Positions 32,251 to 44,694 of a stretch of DNA of 64,000 nt are shown in pieces. The notes beneath the pieces were generated by a model that did no database searches, was not told the DNA's origin, and was given only the letters and a program-made list of their open reading frames with translations. The stretch lies in NCBI RefSeq assembly GCF_963576545.1, contig NC_083645.1:5418930-5482929 (forward strand), written 5' to 3'. Origin of the DNA: Limanda limanda (Eukaryota; Chordata; Actinopteri; Pleuronectiformes; Pleuronectidae). The position numbers and the translations under genes are program-made. How positions within the stretch are numbered: the first letter of the stretch is position 1; each line of letters opens with the position of its first letter.

Positions 32251-32546
32251 GGTCCAAAAATGACTTTGTCACAAGGCTACTTTCATCCTTTTCTAGGAAT
32301 CTTCTGCTTATCTGTGTTCCAGGAGGCTTTACTCTGAGCCTCTTTATGAATTCACAGGTACAAACTGGAAGGATTTGTAGCCATTTTTAATGTATCAGTG
32401 ATCGTTAGAGCGAGGCCAGGAATGCGAAACCATATTTCCCACAATGGATGTGACCAAAGTTTAGCCTCCTTCCTTTTTTGACCGTAGCAAAGGGTCCACT
32501 CACCTGATGGGGGAATATATACAGGCACCACTGCAGGGAAAAACCT

Positions 32547-32653
32547 GTACTTGCTTCGGCAGTACATATAATAAATTGGATACGATACAGAGAAGATTAG
32601 CATGGCCCCTGCGAAAGGATGACACGCAAATTCGTGAAGCGTTTCCATATTTT
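32547..32653 (+). ncRNA. U6: U6 snRNA copy 73
   Basis: Loop UUCG, C81; TATATA; SPH-like site as in copy 50. Confidence 0.88.
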
Positions 32654-32946
32654 GGTCCAAAAATGACTTTGGCACAAGGCTACTTCATCCTTTTCTAGGA
32701 ATCTTCTGCTTATCTGTGTTCCAGGAGGCTTTACTCTGAGCCTCTTTATGAATTCACAGGTACAAACTGGAAGGATTTGTAGCCATTTTTAATGTATCAG
32801 TGATCGTTAGAGCGAGGCCAGTAATGCGAAACCATATTTCCCACAATGGGTGTGACCAAAGTTTAGCCTCCTTCCTTTTTTGACCGTAGCAAAGGGTCCA
32901 CTCACCTGATGGGGGAATATACAGGCACCACTGCAGGGAAACACCT

Positions 32947-33053
32947 GTACTTGCTCCGGCAGTACATATAATAAATTGGATACGATACAGAGAAGATTAG
33001 CATGGCCCCTGCGAAAGGATGACACGCAAATTCGTGAAGCGTTTCCATATTTT
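32947..33053 (+). ncRNA. U6: U6 snRNA copy 74
   Basis: Loop UCCG, C81; lacks the C61T of its partner copy 51. Confidence 0.87.
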
Positions 33054-33347
33054 GGTCCAAAAATGACTTTGGCACAAGGCTACTTTCATCCTTTTCTAGG
33101 AATCTTCTGCTTATCTGTGTTCCAGGAGGCTTTACTCTGAGCCTCTTTATGAATTCACAGGTACAAACTGGAAGGATTTGTAGCCATTTTTAATGTATCA
33201 GTGATCGTTAGAGCGAGGCCAGTAATGCGAAACCATATTTCCCACAATGGGTGTGACCAAAGTTTAGCCTCCTTCCTTTTTTGACCGTAGCAAAGGGTCC
33301 ACTCACCTGATGGGGGAATATACAGGCACCACTGCAGGGAAAAACCT

Positions 33348-33454
33348 GTACTTGCTTCAGCAGTACATATAATAAATTGGATGCGATACAGAGAAGATTA
33401 GCATGGCCCCTGCGAAAGGATGACACGAAAATTCGTGAAGCGTTTCCATATTTT
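33348..33454 (+). ncRNA. U6: U6 snRNA copy 75
   Basis: Loop UUCA, A81; A36G. The four-unit deletion junction lies in the spacer just downstream. Confidence 0.85.
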
Positions 33455-33747
33455 GGTCCAAAAATGACTTTGGCACAAGGCTACTTCATCCTTTTCTAGG
33501 AATCTTCCGCTTATCTGTGTTCCAGGAGGCTTTACTCTGAGCCTCTATATGAATTCACAGGTACAAACTGGAAGGATTTGTAGCCATTTTTAATGTATCA
33601 GTGATCGTTAGAGAGAGGCCAGTAATGCGAAACCATATTTCCCACAATGGGTGTGACCAAAGTTTAGCCTCCTTCCTTTTTTGACCGTAGCAAAGGGTCC
33701 ACTCACCTGATGGGGGAATATACAGGCACCACTGCAGGGAAAAACCT

Positions 33748-33854
33748 GTACTTGCTTCAGCAGTACATATAATAAATTGGATACGATACAGAGAAGATTA
33801 GCATGGCCCCTGCGAAAGGATGACACGAAAATTCGTGAAGCGTTTCCATATTTT
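33748..33854 (+). ncRNA. U6: U6 snRNA copy 76
   Basis: Loop UUCA, A81; keeps the TATA that is mutated in its partner copy 57. Confidence 0.87.
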
Positions 33855-34148
33855 GGTCCAAAAATGACTTTGGCACAAGGCTACTTCATCCTTTTCTAGG
33901 AATCTTCCGCTTATCTGTGTTCCAGGAGGCTTTACTCTGAGCCTCTTTATGAATTCACAAGGTACAAACTGGACGGATTTGTAGCCATTTTCAATGTATC
34001 GGTGATCGTTAGAGAGAGGCCAGTGATGCGAAACCATATTTTCCACAATGGGTGTGACCAAAGTTTAGCCTCCTTCCTTTTTTGACCGTAGCAAAGGGTC
34101 CACTCACCTGATGGGGGAATATACAGGCACCACTGCAGGGCAACACCT

Positions 34149-34255
34149 GTACTTGCTCCGGCAGTACATATAATAAATTAGATACGATACAGAGAAGATT
34201 AGCATGGCCCCTGCGAAAGGATGACACGCAAATTCGTGAAGCGTTTCCATATTTT
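34149..34255 (+). ncRNA. U6: U6 snRNA copy 77
   Basis: Loop UCCG, C81; G32A. Confidence 0.85.
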
Positions 34256-34549
34256 GGTCCAAAAATGACTTTGTCACAAGGCTACTTTCATCCTTTTCTA
34301 GGAATCTTCTTCTTATCTGTGTTCAAGGAGGCTTTACTCTGAGCCTCTTTATGAATTCACAGGTACAAACTGGAAGGATTTGTAACCATTTTTAATGTAT
34401 CAGTGATCGTTAGAGCGAGGCCAGTAATGCGAAACCATATTTCCCACAATGGGTGTGACAAAAGTTTAGCCTCCTTCCTTTTTTGACCGTAGCAAAGTGT
34501 CCACTCACCTGATGGGGGAATATACAGGCACCACTGCAGGGAAACACCT

Positions 34550-34656
34550 GTACTTGCTCCGGCAGTACATATAATAAATTGGATACGATACAGAGAAGAT
34601 TAGCATGGCCCCTGCGAAAGGATGACACGCAAATTCGTGAAGCGTTTCCATATTTT
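34550..34656 (+). ncRNA. U6: U6 snRNA copy 78
   Basis: Loop UCCG, C81; PSE-like element ends CAAAGTG as in copy 59. Confidence 0.87.
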
Positions 34657-34950
34657 GGTCCAAAAATGACTTTGTCACAAGGCTACTTTCATCCTTTTCT
34701 AGGAATCTTCTGCTTATCTGTGTTCCAGGAGGCTTTACTCTGAGCCTCTTTATGAATTCACAGGTACAAACTGGCAGGATTTGTAGCCATTTTTAATGTA
34801 TCAGTGATCGTTAGAGCGAGGCCAGTAATGCGAAACCATATTTCCCACAATGGGTGTGACCAAAGTTTAGCCTCCTTCCTTTTTTGACCGTAGCAAAGGG
34901 TCCACTCACCTGATGGGGGAATATACAGGCACCACTGCAGGGAAAAACCT

Positions 34951-35057
34951 GTACTTGCTTCAGCAGTACATATAATAAATTGGATACGATACAGAGAAGA
35001 TTAGCATGGCCCCTGCGAAAGGATGACACGCAAATTCGTGAAGCGTTTCCATATTTT
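34951..35057 (+). ncRNA. U6: U6 snRNA copy 79
   Basis: Loop UUCA with C81. Confidence 0.87.
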
Positions 35058-35351
35058 GGTCCAAAAATGACTTTGGCACAAGGCTACTTCATCCTTTTCT
35101 AGGAATCTTCCGCTTATCTGTGTTCCAGGAGGCTTTACTCTGAGCCTCTTTATGAATTCACACGGTACAAACTGGACGGATTTGTAGCCATTTTCAATGT
35201 ATCGGTGATCGTTAGAGAGAGGCCAGTGATGCGAAACCATATTTCCCACAATGGGTGTGACCAAGGTTTAGCCTCCTTCCTTTTTTGACCGTAGCAAAGG
35301 GTCCACTCACCTGATGGGGGAATATACAGGCACCACTGCAGGGAAACACCT

Positions 35352-35458
35352 GTACTTGCTCCGGCAGTACATATAATAAATTGGATACGATACAGAGAAG
35401 ATTAGCATGGCCCCTGCGAAAGGATGACACGCAAATTCGTGAAGCGTTTCCATATTTT
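35352..35458 (+). ncRNA. U6: U6 snRNA copy 80
   Basis: Loop UCCG, C81. Confidence 0.87.
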
Positions 35459-35752
35459 GGTCAAAAAATGACTTTGTCACAAGGCTACTTTCATCCTTTT
35501 CTAGGAATCTTCTGCTTATCTGTGTTCCAGGAGGCTTTACTCTGAGCCTCTTTATGAATTCACAGGTACAAACTGGCAGGATTTGTAGCCATTTTTAATG
35601 TATCAGTGATCGTTAGAGCGAGGCCAGTAATGCGAAACCATATTTCCCACAATGGGTGTGACCAAAGTTTAGCCTCCTTCCTTTTTTGACCGTAGCAAAG
35701 GGTCCACTCACCTGATGGGGGAATATACAGGCACCACTGCAGGGAAAAACCT

Positions 35753-35859
35753 GTACTTGCTTCAGCAGTACATATAATAAATTGGATACGATACAGAGAA
35801 GATTAGCATGGCCCCTGCGAAAGGATGACACGCAAATTCGTGAAGCGTTTCCATATTTT
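35753..35859 (+). ncRNA. U6: U6 snRNA copy 81
   Basis: Loop UUCA with C81. Confidence 0.87.
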
Positions 35860-36153
35860 GGTCCAAAAATGACTTTGGCACAAGGCTACTTCATCCTTTT
35901 CTAGGAATCTTCCGCTTATCTGTGTTCCAGGAGGCTTTACTCTGAGCCTCTTTATGAATTCACACGGTACAAACTGGACGGATTTGTAGCCATTTTCAAT
36001 GTATCGGTGATCGTTAGAGAGAGGCCAGTGATGCGAAACCATATTTCCCACAATGGGTGTGACCAAGGTTTAGCCTCCTTCCTTTTTTGACCGTAGCAAA
36101 GGGTCCACTCACCTGATGGGGGAATATACAGGCACCACTGCAGGGAAACACCT

Positions 36154-36260
36154 GTACTTGCTCCGGCAGTACATATAATAAATTGGATACGATACAGAGA
36201 AGATTAGCATGGCCCCTGCGAAAGGATGACACGCAAATTCGTGAAGCGTTTCCATATTTT
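36154..36260 (+). ncRNA. U6: U6 snRNA copy 82
   Basis: Loop UCCG, C81. Confidence 0.87.
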
Positions 36261-36554
36261 GGTCCAAAAATGACTTTGGCACAAGGCTACTTTCATCCTT
36301 TTCTAGGAATCTTCTGCTTATCTGTGTTCCAGGAGGCTTTACTCTGAGCCTCTTTATGAATTCACAGGTACAAACTGGAAGGATTTGTAGCCATTTTTAA
36401 TGTATCAGTGATCATTAGAGCGAGGCCAGTAATGCGAAACCATATTTCCCACAATGGGTGTGACCAAAGTTTAGCCTCCTTCCTTTTTTGACCGTAGCAA
36501 AGGGTCCACTCACCTGATGGGGGAATATACAGGCACCACTGCAGGGAAAAACCT

Positions 36555-36661
36555 GTACTTGCTTCAGCAGTACATATAATAAATTGGATACGATACAGAG
36601 AAGATTAGCATGGCCCCTGCGAAAGGATGACACGCAAATTCGTGAAGTGTTTCCATATTTT
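36555..36661 (+). ncRNA. U6: U6 snRNA copy 83
   Basis: Loop UUCA with C81; C94T. Its partner copy 64 has A81, so conversion or mutation has occurred. Confidence 0.84.
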
Positions 36662-36955
36662 GGTCCAAAAATGACTTTGGCACAAGGCTACTTCATCCTT
36701 TTCTAGGAATCTTCCGCTTATCTGTGTTCCAGGAGGCTTTACTCTGAGCCTCTTTATGAATTCACACGGTACAAACTGAACGGATTTGTAGCCATTTTCA
36801 ATGTATCGGTGATCGTTAGAGAGAGGCCAGTGATGCGAAACCATATTTCCCACAATGGGTGTGACCAAAGTTTAGCCTCCTTCCTTTTTTGACCGTAGCA
36901 AAGGGTCCACTCACCTGATGGGGGAATATACAGGCACCACTGCAGGGAAACACCT

Positions 36956-37062
36956 GTACTTGCTCCGGCAGTACATATAATAAGTTGGATATGATACAGA
37001 GAAGACTAGCATGGCCCCTGCGAAAGGATGACACGCAAATTCGTGAAGCGTTTCCATATTTT
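36956..37062 (+). ncRNA. U6: U6 snRNA copy 84 (fused type)
   Basis: Loop UCCG, C81; A29G and C37T as in copy 65, plus T51C. Confidence 0.82.
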
Positions 37063-37356
37063 GGTCCAAAAATGACTTTGGCACAAGGCTACTTCATCCT
37101 TTTCTAGGAATCTTCCGCTTATCTGTGTTCCAGGAGGCTTTACTCTGAGCCTCTTTATGAATTCACACGGTACAAACTGGACGGATTTGTAGCCATTTTC
37201 AATGTATCGGTGATCGTTAGAGAGAGGCCAGTGATGCGAAACCATATTTCCCACAATGGGTGTGACCAAAGTTTAGCCTCTTTCCTTTTTTGACCGTAGC
37301 AAAGGGTCCACTCACCTGATGGGGGAATATACAGGCACCACTGCAGGGGAAAACCT

Positions 37357-37463
37357 GTACTTGCTTCGGCAGTACATATAATAAATTGGATACGATACAG
37401 AGAAGATTAGCATGGCCCCTGCGAAAGGATGGCACGCAAATTCGTGAAGCGTTTCCATATTTT
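37357..37463 (+). ncRNA. U6: U6 snRNA copy 85
   Basis: Loop UUCG, C81; A76G; short TATA. Confidence 0.84.
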
Positions 37464-37759
37464 GGTCAAAAAATGACTTTGGCACAAGGCTACTTCATCC
37501 TTTTCTAGGAATCTTCCACTTATCTGTGTTCCAGGAGGCTTTACTCTGAGCCTCTTTATGAATTCACACGGTACAAACTGGACAGATTTGTAGCCATTTT
37601 CAATGTATCGGTGATCGTTAGAGAGAGGCCAGTGATGCGAAACCATATTTCCCACAATGGGTGTGACCAAAGTTTAGCCTCCTTCCTTTTTTGACCGTAG
37701 CAAAGGGTCCACTCACCTGATGGGGGAATATATACAGGCACCACTCCAGGGGAAAACCT

Positions 37760-37866
37760 GTACTTGCTTCGGCAGTACATATAATAAATTGGATACGATA
37801 CAGAGAAGATTAGCATGGCCCCTGCGAAAGGATGACACGAAAATTCGTGAAGCGTTTCCATATTTT
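37760..37866 (+). ncRNA. U6: U6 snRNA copy 86
   Basis: Loop UUCG with A81; TATATA. Confidence 0.86.
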
Positions 37867-38160
37867 GGTCCAAAAATGACTTTGGCACAAAGCTACTTCA
37901 TCCTTTTCTAGGAATCTTCCGCTTATCTGTGTTCCAGGAGGCTTTACTCTGAGCCTCTTTATGAATTCACACGGTACACACTGGACGGATTTGTAGCCAT
38001 TTTCAATATATCGGTGATCGTTAGAGAGAGGCCAGTGATGCGAAACCATATTTCCCACAATGGGTGTGACCAAAGTTTAGCCTCCTTCCTTTTTTGACCG
38101 TAGCAAAGGGTCCACTCACCTGATGGGGGAATATACAGGCACCACTGCAGGGAAACACCT

Positions 38161-38267
38161 TTACTTGCACAGCCAGTACATATAATGAATTGGATACGAT
38201 ACAGAGAAGATTAGCATGGCCCCTGCGAAAGGATGACACGCAAATTCGTGAAGCGTTTCCATATTTT
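38161..38267 (+). ncRNA. U6: U6 snRNA copy 87 (degenerate 5' stem)
   Basis: Same changes as copy 68: G1T, loop ACAG, G13C, A27G; C81. Confidence 0.75.
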
Positions 38268-38564
38268 GGTCCAAAAATGACTTTGGCACAAGGCTACTTT
38301 CCTCCTTTTCAAGGAATCTTCCACTTATCTGTGTTCCAGGAGGCTTTACTCTGAGCCTCTTTATGAATTCACAAGGTACAAACTGGACAGATTTGTAGCC
38401 ATTTTCAATGTATCAGTGATCGTTAGAGAGAGGCCAGTGATGCGAAACCATATTTCCCACAATGGGTGTGACCAAAGTTTAGCCTCCTTCCTTTTTTGAC
38501 CGTAGCAAAGGGTCCACTCACCTGATGGGGGAATATATACAGGCACCACTCCAGGGAAAAACCT

Positions 38565-38671
38565 GTACTTGCTTCGGCAGTACATATAATAAATTGGATA
38601 CGATACAGAGAAGATTAGCATGGCCCCTGTGAAAGGATGACACGCAAATTCGTGAAGCGTTTCCATATTTT
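38565..38671 (+). ncRNA. U6: U6 snRNA copy 88
   Basis: Loop UUCG, C81; C66T; TATATA. The empty retrotransposon site lies at 38,839-38,844. Confidence 0.85.
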
Positions 38672-38965
38672 GGTCCAAAAATGACTTTGGCACAAGGCTA
38701 CTTCATCCTTTTCTAGGAACCTTCCGCTTATCTATGTTCCAGGAGGCTTTACTCTGAGCCTCTTTATGAATTCACACGGTACAAACTGGACGGATTTGTA
38801 GCCATTTTCAATGTATCGGTGATCGTTAGAGAGAGGCCAGTGATGCGAAACCATATTTCCCACAATGGGTGTGACCAAAGTTTAGCCTCCTTCCTTTTTT
38901 GACCGTAGCAAAGGGTCCACTCACCTGATGGGGGAATATACAGGCACCACTGCAGGGAAACACCT

Positions 38966-39072
38966 GTACTTGCTCCGGCAGTACATATAATAAATTGGAT
39001 ACGATACAGAGAAGATTAGCATGGCCCCTGCGAAAGGATGACACGCAAATTCGTGAAGCATTTCCATATTTT
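38966..39072 (+). ncRNA. U6: U6 snRNA copy 89
   Basis: Loop UCCG, C81; G95A. Confidence 0.84.
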
Positions 39073-39368
39073 GGTCCAAAAATGACTTTGGCACAAGGCT
39101 ACTTTCATCCTTTTCTAGGAATCTTCCGCTTATCTGTGTTCCAGGAGGCTTTATTCTGAGCCTCTTTATGAATTCACAGGTACAAACTGGAAGGATTTGT
39201 AGCCATTTTTAATGTATCAGTGATCGTTAGAGTGAGGCCAGTAATGCGAAACCATATTTCCCACAATGGGTGTGACCAAAGTTTAGCCTCCTTCCTTTTT
39301 TGACCGTAGCAAAGGGTCCACTCACCTGATGGGGGAATATATACAGGCACCACTGCAGGGAAAAACCT

Positions 39369-39475
39369 GTACTTGCTTCGGCAGTACATATAATAAATTG
39401 GATACGATACAGAGAAGATTAGCATGGCCCCTGCGAAAGGATGACACGCAAATTCGTGAAGCGTTTCCATATTTT
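39369..39475 (+). ncRNA. U6: U6 snRNA copy 90
   Basis: Loop UUCG, C81; TATATA. Confidence 0.88.
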
Positions 39476-39769
39476 GGTCCAAAAATGACTTTGGCACAAG
39501 GCTACTTCATTCTTTTCTAGGAATCTTCCGCTTATCTGTGTTCCAGGAGGCTTTACTCTGAGCCTCTTTATGAATTCACACGGTACAAACTGGAAGGATT
39601 TGTAGCCATTTTCAATGTATCGGTGATCGTTAGAGAGAGGCCAGTGATGCGAAACCATATTTCCCACAATGGGTGTGACCAAAGTTTAGCCTCCTTCCTT
39701 TTTTGACCGTAGCAAAGGGTCCACTCACCTGATGGGGGAATATACAGGCACCACTGCAGGGCAACACCT

Positions 39770-39876
39770 GTACTTGCTCCGGCAGTACATATAATAAATT
39801 GGATACGATACAGAGAAGATCAGCATGGCTCCTGCGAAAGGATGACACGCAAATTCGTGAAGCGTTTCCATATTTT
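39770..39876 (+). ncRNA. U6: U6 snRNA copy 91
   Basis: Loop UCCG, C81; T52C and C61T. Confidence 0.82.
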
Positions 39877-40172
39877 GGTCCAAAAATGACTTTGTCACAA
39901 GGCTACTTTCATCCTTTTCTAGGAATCTTCTGCTTATCTGTGTTCCAGGAGGCTTTACTCTGAGCCTCTTTATGAATTCACAGGTACAAACTGGAAGGAT
40001 TTGTAGCCATTTTTAATGTATCAGTGATCGTTAGAGCGAGGCCAGGAATGCGAAACCATATTTCCCACAATGGATGTGACCAAAGTTTAGCCTCCTTCCT
40101 TTTTTGACCGTAGCAAAGGGTCCACTCACCTGATGGGGGAATATATACAGGCACCACTGCAGGGAAAAACCT

Positions 40173-40279
40173 GTACTTGCTTCGGCAGTACATATAATAA
40201 ATTGGATACGATACAGAGAAGATTAGCATGGCCCCTGCGAAAGGATGACACGCAAATTCGTGAAGCGTTTCCATATTTT
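40173..40279 (+). ncRNA. U6: U6 snRNA copy 92
   Basis: Loop UUCG, C81; TATATA; SPH-like site as in copy 50. Confidence 0.88.
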
Positions 40280-40572
40280 GGTCCAAAAATGACTTTGGCA
40301 CAAGGCTACTTCATCCTTTTCTAGGAATCTTCTGCTTATCTGTGTTCCAGGAGGCTTTACTCTGAGCCTCTTTATGAATTCACAGGTACAAACTGGAAGG
40401 ATTTGTAGCCATTTTTAATGTATCAGTGATCGTTAGAGCGAGGCCAGTAATGCGAAACCATATTTCCCACAATGGGTGTGACCAAAGTTTAGCCTCCTTC
40501 CTTTTTTGACCGTAGCAAAGGGTCCACTCACCTGATGGGGGAATATACAGGCACCACTGCAGGGAAACACCT

Positions 40573-40679
40573 GTACTTGCTCCGGCAGTACATATAATAA
40601 ATTGGATACGATACAGAGAAGATTAGCATGGCCCCTGCGAAAGGATGACACGCAAATTCGTGAAGCGTTTCCATATTTT
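40573..40679 (+). ncRNA. U6: U6 snRNA copy 93
   Basis: Loop UCCG, C81. Confidence 0.87.
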
Positions 40680-40973
40680 GGTCCAAAAATGACTTTGGCA
40701 CAAGGCTACTTTCATCCTTTTCTAGGAATCTTCTGCTTATCTGTGTTCCAGGAGGCTTTACTCTGAGCCTCTTTATGAATTCACAGGTACAAACTGGAAG
40801 GATTTGTAGCCATTTTTAATGTATCAGTGATCGTTAGAGCGAGGCCAGTAATGCGAAACCATATTTCCCACAATGGGTGTGACCAAAGTTTAGCCTCCTT
40901 CCTTTTTTGACCGTAGCAAAGGGTCCACTCACCTGATGGGGGAATATACAGGCACCACTGCAGGGAAAAACCT

Positions 40974-41080
40974 GTACTTGCTTCAGCAGTACATATAATA
41001 AATTGGATGCGATACAGAGAAGATTAGCATGCCCCCTGCGAAAGGATGACACGAAAATTCGTGAAGCGTTTCCATATTTT
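40974..41080 (+). ncRNA. U6: U6 snRNA copy 94
   Basis: Loop UUCA, A81; A36G and G59C. Confidence 0.82.
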
Positions 41081-41374
41081 GGTCCAAAAATGACTTTGGC
41101 ACAAGGCTACTTCATCCTTTTCTAGGAATCTTCCGCTTATCTGTGTTCCAGGAGGCTTTACTCTGAGCCTCTTTATGAATTCACACGGTACAAACTGGAC
41201 GGATTTGTAGCCATTTTCAATGTATCGGTGATCGTTAGAGAGAGGCCAGTGATGCGAAACCATATTTCCCACAATGGGTGTGACCAAAGTTTAGCCTCCT
41301 TCCTTTTTTGACCGTAGCAAAGGGTCCACTCACCTGATGGAGGAATATACAGGCACCACTGCAGGGAAAAACCT

Positions 41375-41481
41375 GTACTTGCTTCAGCAGTACATATAAT
41401 AAATTGGATACGATACAGAGAAGATTAGCATGGCCCCTGCGAAAGGATGACACGAAAATTCGTGAAGCGTTTCCATATTTT
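41375..41481 (+). ncRNA. U6: U6 snRNA copy 95
   Basis: Loop UUCA, A81; upstream ggaggaa as in copy 11. Confidence 0.87.
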
Positions 41482-41777
41482 GGTCCGAAAATGACTTTGG
41501 CACAAGGCTACTTCATCCTTTTCTAGGAATCTTCCGCTTATCTGTGTTCCAGGAGGCTTTACTCTGAGCCTCTTTATGAATTCACACGGTACAAACTGGA
41601 AGGATTTGTAGCCATTTTCAATGTATCGGTGATCGTTAGAGAGAGGCCAGTGATGCGAAACCATATTTCCCACAATGGGTGTGACCAAAGTTTAGCCTCC
41701 TTCCTTTTTTGACCGTAGCAAAGGGTCCACTCACCTGATGGGGGATTATATACAGGCACCACTGCAGGGAAAAACCT

Positions 41778-41884
41778 GTACTTGCTTCGGCAGTACATAT
41801 AATAAATTGGATACGATACAGAGAAGATTAGCATGGCCCCTGCGAAAGGATGACACGCAAATTCGTGAAGCGTTTCCATATTTT
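41778..41884 (+). ncRNA. U6: U6 snRNA copy 96
   Basis: Loop UUCG, C81; TATATA (ATTATATAC). Confidence 0.88.
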
Positions 41885-42178
41885 GGTCCAGAAATGACTT
41901 TGGCACAAGGCTACTTCATCCTTTTCTAGGAATCTTCCGCTTATCTGTGTTCCAGGAGGCTTTACTCTGAGCCTCTTTATGAATTCACACGGTACAACCT
42001 GGACGGATTTGTAGCCATTTTCAATGCATCGGTGATCGTTAGAGAGAGGCCAGTGATGTGAAACCATATTTCCCACAATGGGTGTGACCAAAGTTTAGCC
42101 TCCTTCCTTTTTTGACCGTAGCAAAGGGTCCACTCACCTGATGGGGGAATATACAGGCACCACTGCAGGGCAACACCT

Positions 42179-42285
42179 GTATTTGCTCCGGCAGTACATA
42201 TGATAAATTGGATACGATACAGAGAAGATTAGCATGGCCCCTGCGAAAGGATGACACGCAAATTCGTGAAGCGTTTCCATATTTT
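42179..42285 (+). ncRNA. U6: U6 snRNA copy 97
   Basis: Loop UCCG, C81; C4T and A24G. Confidence 0.82.
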
Positions 42286-42580
42286 GGTCCAAAAATGACT
42301 TTGTCACAAGGCTACTTTCATCCTTTTCTAGGAATCTTCTGCTTATCTGTGTTCCAGGAGGCTTTACTCTGAGCCTCTGTATGAATTCACACGGTACAAA
42401 CTGGACGGATTTGTAGCCATTTTCAATGTATCGGTGATCGTTAGAGAGAGGCCAGTGATGCGAAACCATATTTCCCACAATGGGTGTGACCAAAGTTTAG
42501 CCTCCTTCCTTTTTTGACCGTAGCAAAGGGTCCACTCACCTGATGGGGGAATATACAGGCACCACTGCAGGGCAACACCT

Positions 42581-42687
42581 GTACTTGCTCCGGCAGTACA
42601 TATAATAAATTGGATACGATACAGAGAAGATTAGCATGGCCCCTGCGAAAGGATGACACGCAAATTCGTGAAGAGTTTCCAGATTTT
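42581..42687 (+). ncRNA. U6: U6 snRNA copy 98
   Basis: Loop UCCG, C81; C94A and T102G. Confidence 0.81.
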
Positions 42688-42981
42688 GGTCCAAAAATGA
42701 CTTTGTCACAAGGCTACTTTCATCCTTTTCTAGGAATCTTCTGCTTATCTGTGTTCCAGGAGGCTTTACTCTGAGCCTCTATATGAATTCACAGGTACAA
42801 ACTGGAAGGATTTGTAGCCATTTTTAATGTATCAGTGATCGTTAGAGAGAGGCCAGTAATGCGAAACCATATTTCCCACAATGGGTGTGACCAAAGTTTA
42901 GCCTCCTTCCTTTTTTGACCGTAGCAAAGGGTCCACTCACCTGATGGGGGAATATACAGGCACCACTGCAGGGAAAAACCT

Positions 42982-43088
42982 GTACTTGCTTCAGCAGTAC
43001 ATATAATAAATTGGATACGATACAGAGAAGATTAGCATGGCCCCTGCGAAAGGATGACACGAAAATTCGTGAAGCGTTTCCATATTTT
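42982..43088 (+). ncRNA. U6: U6 snRNA copy 99
   Basis: Loop UUCA, A81. Confidence 0.87.
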
Positions 43089-43382
43089 GGTCCAAAAATG
43101 ACTTTGGCACAAGGCTACTTCATCCTTTTCTAGGAATCTTCCGCTTATCTGTGTTCCAGGAGGCTTTACTCTGAGCCTCTTTATGAATTCACAAGGTACA
43201 AACTGGACGGATTTGTAGCCATTTTCAATGTATCGGTGATCGTTAGAGAGAGGCCAGTGATGCGAAACCATATTTTCCACAATGGGTGTGACCAAAGTTT
43301 AGCCTCCTTCCTTTTTTGACCGTAGCAAAGGGTCCACTCACCTGATGGGGGAATATACAGGCACCACTGCAGGGCAACACCT

Positions 43383-43489
43383 GTACTTGCTCCGGCAGTA
43401 CATATAATAAATTAGATACGATACAGAGAAGATTAGCATGGCCCCTGCGAAAGGATGACACGCAAATTCGTGAAGCGTTTCCATATTTT
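43383..43489 (+). ncRNA. U6: U6 snRNA copy 100
   Basis: Loop UCCG, C81; G32A. Confidence 0.85.
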
Positions 43490-43785
43490 GGTCCAAAAAT
43501 GACTTTGTCACAAGGCTACTTTCATCCTTTTCTAGGAATCTTCTTCTTATCTGTGTTCAAGGAGGCTTTACTCTGAGCCTCTTTATGAATTCACAGGTAC
43601 AAACTGGAAGGATTTGTAACCATTTTTAATGTATCAGTGATCGTTAGAGCGAGGCCAGTAATGCGAAACCATATTTCCCACAATGGGTGTGACCAAAGTT
43701 TAGCCTCCTTCCTTTTTTGACCGTAGCAAAGGGTCCACTCACCTGATGGGGGAATATATACAGGCACCACTGCAGGGAAAAACCT

Positions 43786-43892
43786 GTACTTGCTTCGGCA
43801 GTACATATAATAAATTGGATACGATACAGAGAAGATTAGCATGGCCCCTGCGAAAGGATGACACGCAAATTCGTGAAGCGTTTCCATATTTT
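43786..43892 (+). ncRNA. U6: U6 snRNA copy 101
   Basis: Loop UUCG, C81; TATATA. Confidence 0.88.
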
Positions 43893-44186
43893 GGTCCAAA
43901 AATGACTTTGGCACAAGGCTACTTCATCCTTTTCTAGGAATCTTCCGCTTATCTGTGTTCCAGGAGGCTTTACTCTGAGCCTCTTTATGAATTCACACGG
44001 TACAAACTGGAAGGATTTGTAGCCATTTTCAATGTATCGGTGATCGTTAGAGAGAGGCCAGTGATGCGAAACCATATTTCCCACAATGGGTGTGACCAAA
44101 GTTTAGCCTCCTTCCTTTTTTGACCTTAGCAAAGGGTCCACTCACCTGATGGGGGAATATACAGGCACCACTGCAGGGCAACACCT

Positions 44187-44293
44187 GTACTTGCTCCGGC
44201 AGTACATATAATAAATTGGATACGATACAGAGAAGATTAGCATGGCCCCTGCGAAAGGATGACACGCAAATTCGTGAAGCGTTTCCATATTTT
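44187..44293 (+). ncRNA. U6: U6 snRNA copy 102
   Basis: Loop UCCG, C81. Confidence 0.87.
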
Positions 44294-44587
44294 GGTCCAA
44301 AAATGACTTTGTCACAAGGCTACTTTCATCCTTTTCTAGGAATCTTCTGCTTATCTGTGTTCCAGGAGGCTTTACTCTGAGCCTCTTTATGAATTCACAG
44401 GTACAAACTGGAAGGATTTGTAGCCATTTTTAATGTATCAGTGATCGTTAGAGCGAGGCCAGTAATGCGAAACCATATTTCCCACAATGGGTGTGACCAA
44501 AGTTTAGCCTCCTTCCTTTTTTGACCGTAGCAAAGGGTCCACTCACCTGATGGGGGAATATACAAGCACCACTGCAGGGAAAAACCT

Positions 44588-44694
44588 GTACTTGCTTCAG
44601 CAGTACATATAATAAATTGGATACGATACAGAGAAGATTAGCATGGCCCCTGCGAAAGGATGACACGAAAATTCGTGAAGCGTTTCCATATTTT
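44588..44694 (+). ncRNA. U6: U6 snRNA copy 103
   Basis: Loop UUCA, A81. Confidence 0.87.

Larger units (their letters stand above)
31213..38838 (+). repeat. 9.2-kb higher-order repeat, copy 2 (four units deleted)
   Basis: Units 70-88, 7,626 bp. It lacks the four units (about 1,608 bp) corresponding to copies 53-56 and 95-98. The deletion junction lies in spacer between about 33,509 and 33,546, where a ccgc-type spacer switches to a ctatatg-type spacer. Confidence 0.85.
38839..43690 (+). repeat. 9.2-kb higher-order repeat, copy 3 (partial)
   Basis: Units 89 to 100 follow copy 1 with the four units retained. Near 43,690 the sequence diverges: copies 1 and 2 read gtgacaaaagt where this copy reads gtgaccaaagt, and the next unit has a TATATA box. 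Confidence 0.8.
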
